64,000 nt of DNA. It comes from Bactericera cockerelli (taxonomy: Eukaryota; Arthropoda; Insecta; Hemiptera; Triozidae). The notes beneath the pieces were generated by a model. The model did not search any database, was not told where the DNA came from, and was given only the letters and a program-made list of their open reading frames with translations. A program made the position numbers and the translations under genes. Position 1 is the first letter of the stretch. Every line of letters starts with the position of its first letter. Location of the stretch: assembly GCA_024516035.1 (NCBI GenBank), contig CM044964.1:23744929-23808928 (forward strand). The letters are read 5' to 3'. Positions 60,841 through 64,000 of the stretch are shown in pieces.

Positions 60841-61447
60841 GGTATACTGCACTAGCAGGTATTACAGCGATAAGACTAGATCTCTCATTTATTAAGAAAC
60901 TTCTTGCGTATCAAAAAATGGACACTGAAGTACGAGTATCTAGTGTGGCATCAAAAAAATTGTAGACCATCTCTCGTATTTGAGTGAAGAGGCAGTAGGG
61001 TTGGGGTTTTTTGATAGAGATATCTCAAATGTTGTAAAATCTTACATGGTTAAGTCCCTCACTAAAAAGAGGAAGAAACAAAATAAATAGAAGTATGGTT
61101 GTAAGACCAAAGATCTTATAAACTTGCTTAGCAAGGAGCTGGACTTTTTTGTGTCAGAGGAGACGCAGGTTTTCTTTAAGAGGTTTCAAATAAACAAATC
61201 TTTTCTCTGTTTAGATCCTAGTGACAGATGGGAAAATGAAAATTTCCAAGACGCGTATAACGAGATTAAATTCTTACAAGTAGTAAACGATACAGCAGAA
61301 AGATGAGTTGAATTGATGGGCGAATACAATAATAAGCTAACAAAGATTGAAAACCAAAAACAATTCGTCATTCAAGTTGTCAAAGATCACAAAAGTCAGT
61401 ATCCTAAGCCAACAAAAGCGTATCTCTTGAAAACTCATAGCAAGTAG
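60834..61447 (+). pseudogene. Decayed gene of an uncharacterised multicopy invertebrate protein family (right-arm copy)
   Basis: I do not know the function. Reading on the plus strand, a frame starts near EAWYTALAGITAIRLDLSFI, continues KKLLAYQKMDTEVRVSSVAS, and shifts by one base at the A run 60953-60959. It goes on IVDHLSYLSEEAVGLGFFDR, has a TAG at 61088-61090, then KDLINLLSKELDFFVSEETQ, DRWENENFQDAYNEIKFLQV, VNDTAER, a TGA at 61304-61306, and ends PKPTKAYLLKTHSK with TAG at 61445-61447. The order YLSEE..GL.FFD, then VVND.AERG, then LQVV..H matches, from memory, a widespread uncharacterised protein family that is multicopy in insects and other invertebrates. Only the part from 61177 on is duplicated in the left arm. 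Three lesions make it a pseudogene. It could be cargo of the inverted-repeat element or captured host sequence. Confidence 0.65.
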
Positions 61448-62042
61448 GATAGCAGGATTTACTTATTTGTGAACTTCTATCTCGCATTTATTTTAATAGT
61501 ATGGATAAATTAATATTATTACAATAATTATGTTCAATGTTCTTTTCTTCAACTTCAAATAAAAAAATCTAATATACGATAGTTTTCTAATTTTCTACTT
61601 AGTATTACGAAAAAACAGTAGTGAGTTACTTAGACAAATGCTATTATCAGGTGTCTCGATAATGCTGTGCTACCCACTAAAATTATTATGTACCAAATAA
61701 TAAAAAGAAAACCCTTCTGTACATTTTACATTCTATATTTTTTTCTGTGAGATGAAGTTTCTTCAAGATAGGATCAACATTATGCTTAAAAACGTATATT
61801 GCCCCTTCCGATTGCAGATCTAAACTTAAAGGTCCCGGCGGCACGTGTTAACGACCTTTGATCGAGCTGAAACTTTTTCCAGATTTTTTTAATATTAATT
61901 GGAACCATATTTTGCCGATGGAGCGAGAAAATTTCGACTTTCGAAAATAAGGGCCACCCTAATGTACATTGTACATACAAAGAAAAATAGTTTTCGCATG
62001 CAATGTATAATTAATAAAACAATGTCCTACCTTTACTTCCAC

Positions 62043-62335
62043 GTGTTGACAGAGCCCACTCGATTCTCTTCTCTCCTGCTGACTCAGATTTGACGGAGCC
62101 CACTCGATTCTCTTCTCTCCTGCTGACTCAGACTTGACGGAGTCCACTCGATTATCTTCTCTCCTGCTGACTCAGATTTGACGGAGCCCACTCGATTCTC
62201 TTCTCTCCTGCTGACTCAGACTTGACGGAGTCCACTCGATTATCTTCTCTCCTGCTGACTCAGACTTGACAGAGCCCACGCGATTCTCTTCTCTCCTGCT
62301 GACTCAGACTTGACGGATCCCACTCGCTTCTAGAG
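62043..62335. repeat. 44-bp satellite, about six units
   Basis: TTGACGGAGCCCACTCGATT, CTCTTCTCTCCTGCTGACTC and AGAC repeat. The GCTGACTCAG anchor falls at 62078, 62122, 62166 and 62210. Variants (AGTCC, ATTATC) alternate in units 2 to 5, suggesting a two-unit higher-order repeat. Confidence 0.93.
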
Positions 62336-62680
62336 AGTCTGCAATTCGCTGATCTGCGCCGTCATGAGCAACCAACTGTCACCATAGTTCAGCATGGTTC
62401 TTGTTCGTCATAAATTCGGCGATTTCGATAAAAAAAAAGTGTTATACGTTACTCCGATTTACGAAAAAAGATATTTTATATGTTGCAAAGGTTTTAAAGG
62501 GAAATTACCGTGAAAAATCGGTTTCTATTTTTCAAAGTAATGTGTTTAGGTATATTAATGTTTTAAAATAATTTCAGTTCTCTTAAATAAGAACGATTTG
62601 AAATACTGTAAAATACTAGGTATACGGTTCATATTAGCATCTTTCCTTTAGATTTTTTTTTTTGAAGAATCTACCTTAAA
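62336..62680. other. No gene recognised
   Basis: Nothing assigned. Confidence 0.4.
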
Positions 62681-62825
62681 GTCACCCTGGTCGAGTGGTG
62701 TAGTGCACTCGCCATGTACGTGGGGTGACCTGGGTTCGAAACCGAGCAGAATCGGAATTTTTGAACTTTGGATATTTGGTTTGATAGTGAGGGCAACCAG
62801 TAGCGGAATTATGGGCAGAATAATA
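62681..62825 (+). mobile_element. SINE-E relative with divergent head
   Basis: GTCACCCTGGTCGAGTGGTG, AGTGCACTCGCCATGTACGT, GGGTTCGAAACC B box, then GGCAACCAGTAGCGGAATTA and GGGCAGAATAATATAATTAT. Same head type as 4915-5088. Confidence 0.72.
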
Positions 62826-62871
62826 TAATTATTAACAATACGGAAAAGGACAGGAATAATAATTTTATTAT

Positions 62872-63030
62872 CATTATCATCGTAGGGTGGCGTCATTGTG
62901 AACGATGGTAGCCAGACAGTAGAGGAATGACTCAGCACTTCTACTACTGTCTATACAAGGAGGCTAATAATTGACAAGGGCCCCCAGAACCAAGCCAATG
63001 ATGGTCTACTCCCTGTGATATCATAAAACA
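62872..63030 (-). repeat. Repeat J body, inverted
   Basis: Minus strand: CACAGGGAGTAGACCATCAT, TTGTCAATTATTAGCCTCCT, GTAGTAGAAGTGCTGAGTCA and CGATGACGCCACCCTACGAT. Only one partial minisatellite unit is attached. Confidence 0.75.
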
Positions 63031-63220
63031 AAGAAACACATTTATTTAATTACAAAAATAATTATAATAAAAATAATAATATTTTAATGTTAATGGTAAA
63101 AAGATTAATAATACGTGGGAAAATGGATTGAGAAACGAGAGTTCCAGTGAACGGAGGTTAAAACCTCTGTCTTGTGTGAGTATGATGTTAAATAGGCGTC
63201 CATCAAAACTAAATAAATAA

Positions 63221-63395
63221 ACCGACCTCCATAGCTGAATCAATAAGGCGGCGGATCCGTAACCTGGAGGTCGGAAGTTTGAGTCCCGTATACGGCATAA
63301 AATTAATAATGCAAGTTTGATTACTGTGATGAACACAAATATGATAACTTTTAGCAAAATAAATAATTGTGATTAACACAAATATGATGACTTTT
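63221..63395 (+). mobile_element. SINE-B copy with a duplicated end
   Basis: ACCGACCTCCATAGCTGAAT, GGTCGGAAGTTTGAGTCCCG and GAACACAAATATGATAACTT. TGATTAACACAAATATGATG follows once more at 63369, a repeated tail. Confidence 0.78.
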
Positions 63396-63439
63396 TACAA
63401 AATTAATGAAAATGCTTAGACCCATACGAATGGGCATTA

Positions 63440-63640
63440 TTATTATTATTTTTCAACACTTTATTAGATATAAATGGACATTATGTACAGTACAAATAAT
63501 TATTTTAACAATGAAAAAAATTGAAACAAAATAGGTATACAATAAAATGAAAAATAATAGAAAACTATACAGAAACATACGTCCTAACTAAAGGACAGGG
63601 TTTTTGCCTATGGCAATCTCTTCCACCCAACCCAAAGGCA
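63440..63640 (-). mobile_element. LINE-type tail A copy
   Basis: Minus strand: TGGGTTGGGTGGAAGAGATT, hairpin ATTGCC-ATA-GGCAAA, AACCCTGTCCTTTAGTTAGG, then the AT-rich end. It resembles the copy at 1438-1623 most. Confidence 0.7.
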
Positions 63641-64000
63641 AACACTTTCCGTAATATTTTTGTCCAACCACTAGATTCTCGCGTAGATACTCTTTTAATG
63701 AGGTTAAAGAAATGAGTGGCATGATTACCCTAAGACACAAACATGACCTGTTGTACACACAATTATAAGTTGTGAGTGTCTCATGAAAAACACGCGTTAT
63801 CTTTACGTGAAATTTAGGGCGGTTCTTGACTGTTGTAAAAATATTTTCTTCGAACACCATAGGGTTCATGGGTACCATTGAAATTGCCACAAGCCGTCTG
63901 GGTACGTAACGCGAGCCTTCTCCAGTACCGATAGCTTGAGGATCCTCCTGCGCCGGACATAAGGAAAATATAGTCTATTTTTTATGGAGCAGGTCACACT
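63641..64000. other. No gene recognised
   Basis: A 100-codon minus-strand frame at 63588-63890 begins outside the tail A copy but runs into it, and shows no motif. AAATTTAGGGCGGTTCTTGAC at about 63809 resembles a Harbinger-type MITE end without a partner. Confidence 0.35.

Larger units (their letters stand above)
59610..61978. mobile_element. 2.4-kb inverted-repeat element with twin gene fragments in its arms
   Basis: The left arm (59610-60419) and right arm (61177-61978) are near-identical reverse complements, about 0.8 kb each, separated by 757 bases. The inner junctions are exact: AACCTCTTA at 60411-60419 faces TAAGAGGTT at 61177-61185. The outer ~80 bases differ more (GGGTGGCCCTTA-type end). 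Each arm contains the last ~90 codons of the same gene reading outward. The centre carries the upstream part of the right-hand copy plus repeat I pieces. It may be a foldback or long-TIR DNA transposon, or a local inverted duplication. No target duplication was found. Confidence 0.85.

Noticed and set aside
63588..63890. A 100-codon minus-strand frame
   Set aside because: It runs into tail A and shows no motif.

Overview
The window looks like repeat-rich, AT-rich nuclear DNA from an arthropod, most likely an insect. The evidence is one long R1-clade non-LTR retrotransposon (a clade known mainly from arthropods), dozens of Pol III-type SINEs with tRNA-like or 5S rRNA-like heads, short Helitron ends, TIR elements with TTAA or TTA target sites, and many minisatellites. 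I recognise no intact host protein-coding gene, no true tRNA gene, no rRNA gene and no prokaryotic feature. The species cannot be named from the sequence. Apart from ORF1 of the retrotransposon and a few fragments, the short open frames are spurious translations of repeats.

Family names used below are mine. SINE-A: head CCTCCGTGGCTCAGTGG. SINE-B: head GACCTCAGTAGCTTGATC. SINE-C: head GCACTGGTAGTCAAGTGG, class-II-like with a long variable arm. SINE-D: head GTCCCGGTAGCTCAGTGG. SINE-E: head CACCGTGGCAGCGTGAG. SINE-F: tRNA-Gly(GCC)-like head. SINE-G: 5S rRNA head. SINE-H: head CCTCCGTGGCGTAACGG, sharing its body with SINE-G. Repeat I: (CAA)n-tailed. Repeat J: TATAAA-bearing 39-bp minisatellite plus body. 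Repeat L: palindrome-ended repeat. Tails A and B: LINE-type 3' tails with a conserved hairpin.

Layout. 0-11 kb: SINEs A to E, tail A and one 5S-SINE (8.6 kb). 11-12.5 kb: poly-T tracts and decayed (-)-strand retroelement debris. 12.5-17.9 kb: a (-)-strand R1-clade element with intact ORF1 and an ORF2 broken by one frameshift and one nonsense codon. 18-24.8 kb: SINEs, three minisatellites, a Harbinger-like MITE and a possible exon remnant at 24.8 kb. 25-29 kb: AT-rich sequence with few recognisable repeats. 29-46 kb: dense SINEs, an RT-associated C-terminal domain fragment (33.5 kb), a Helitron (35.0 kb), a piggyBac-like MITE (37.2 kb) and a nested 5S-SINE inside SINE-F (39.3 kb). 47-59 kb: repeat L, inverted SINE-C copies, a second Helitron, a 98-bp satellite and a 600-bp pyrimidine tract. 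59.6-62 kb: a 2.4-kb inverted-repeat element whose 0.8-kb arms each hold the 3' part of the same gene. 62-64 kb: a 44-bp satellite and a few SINEs.

The R1-clade LINE carries its own gag-like and EN/RT proteins. The SINEs depend on LINE machinery in trans. Three or four otherwise different tails share one stem-loop followed by a C-rich CCGCC-type block, which suggests a common LINE partner. That partner is not the poly(A)-tailed R1-clade element, because these tails end in TAA or ATT repeats.
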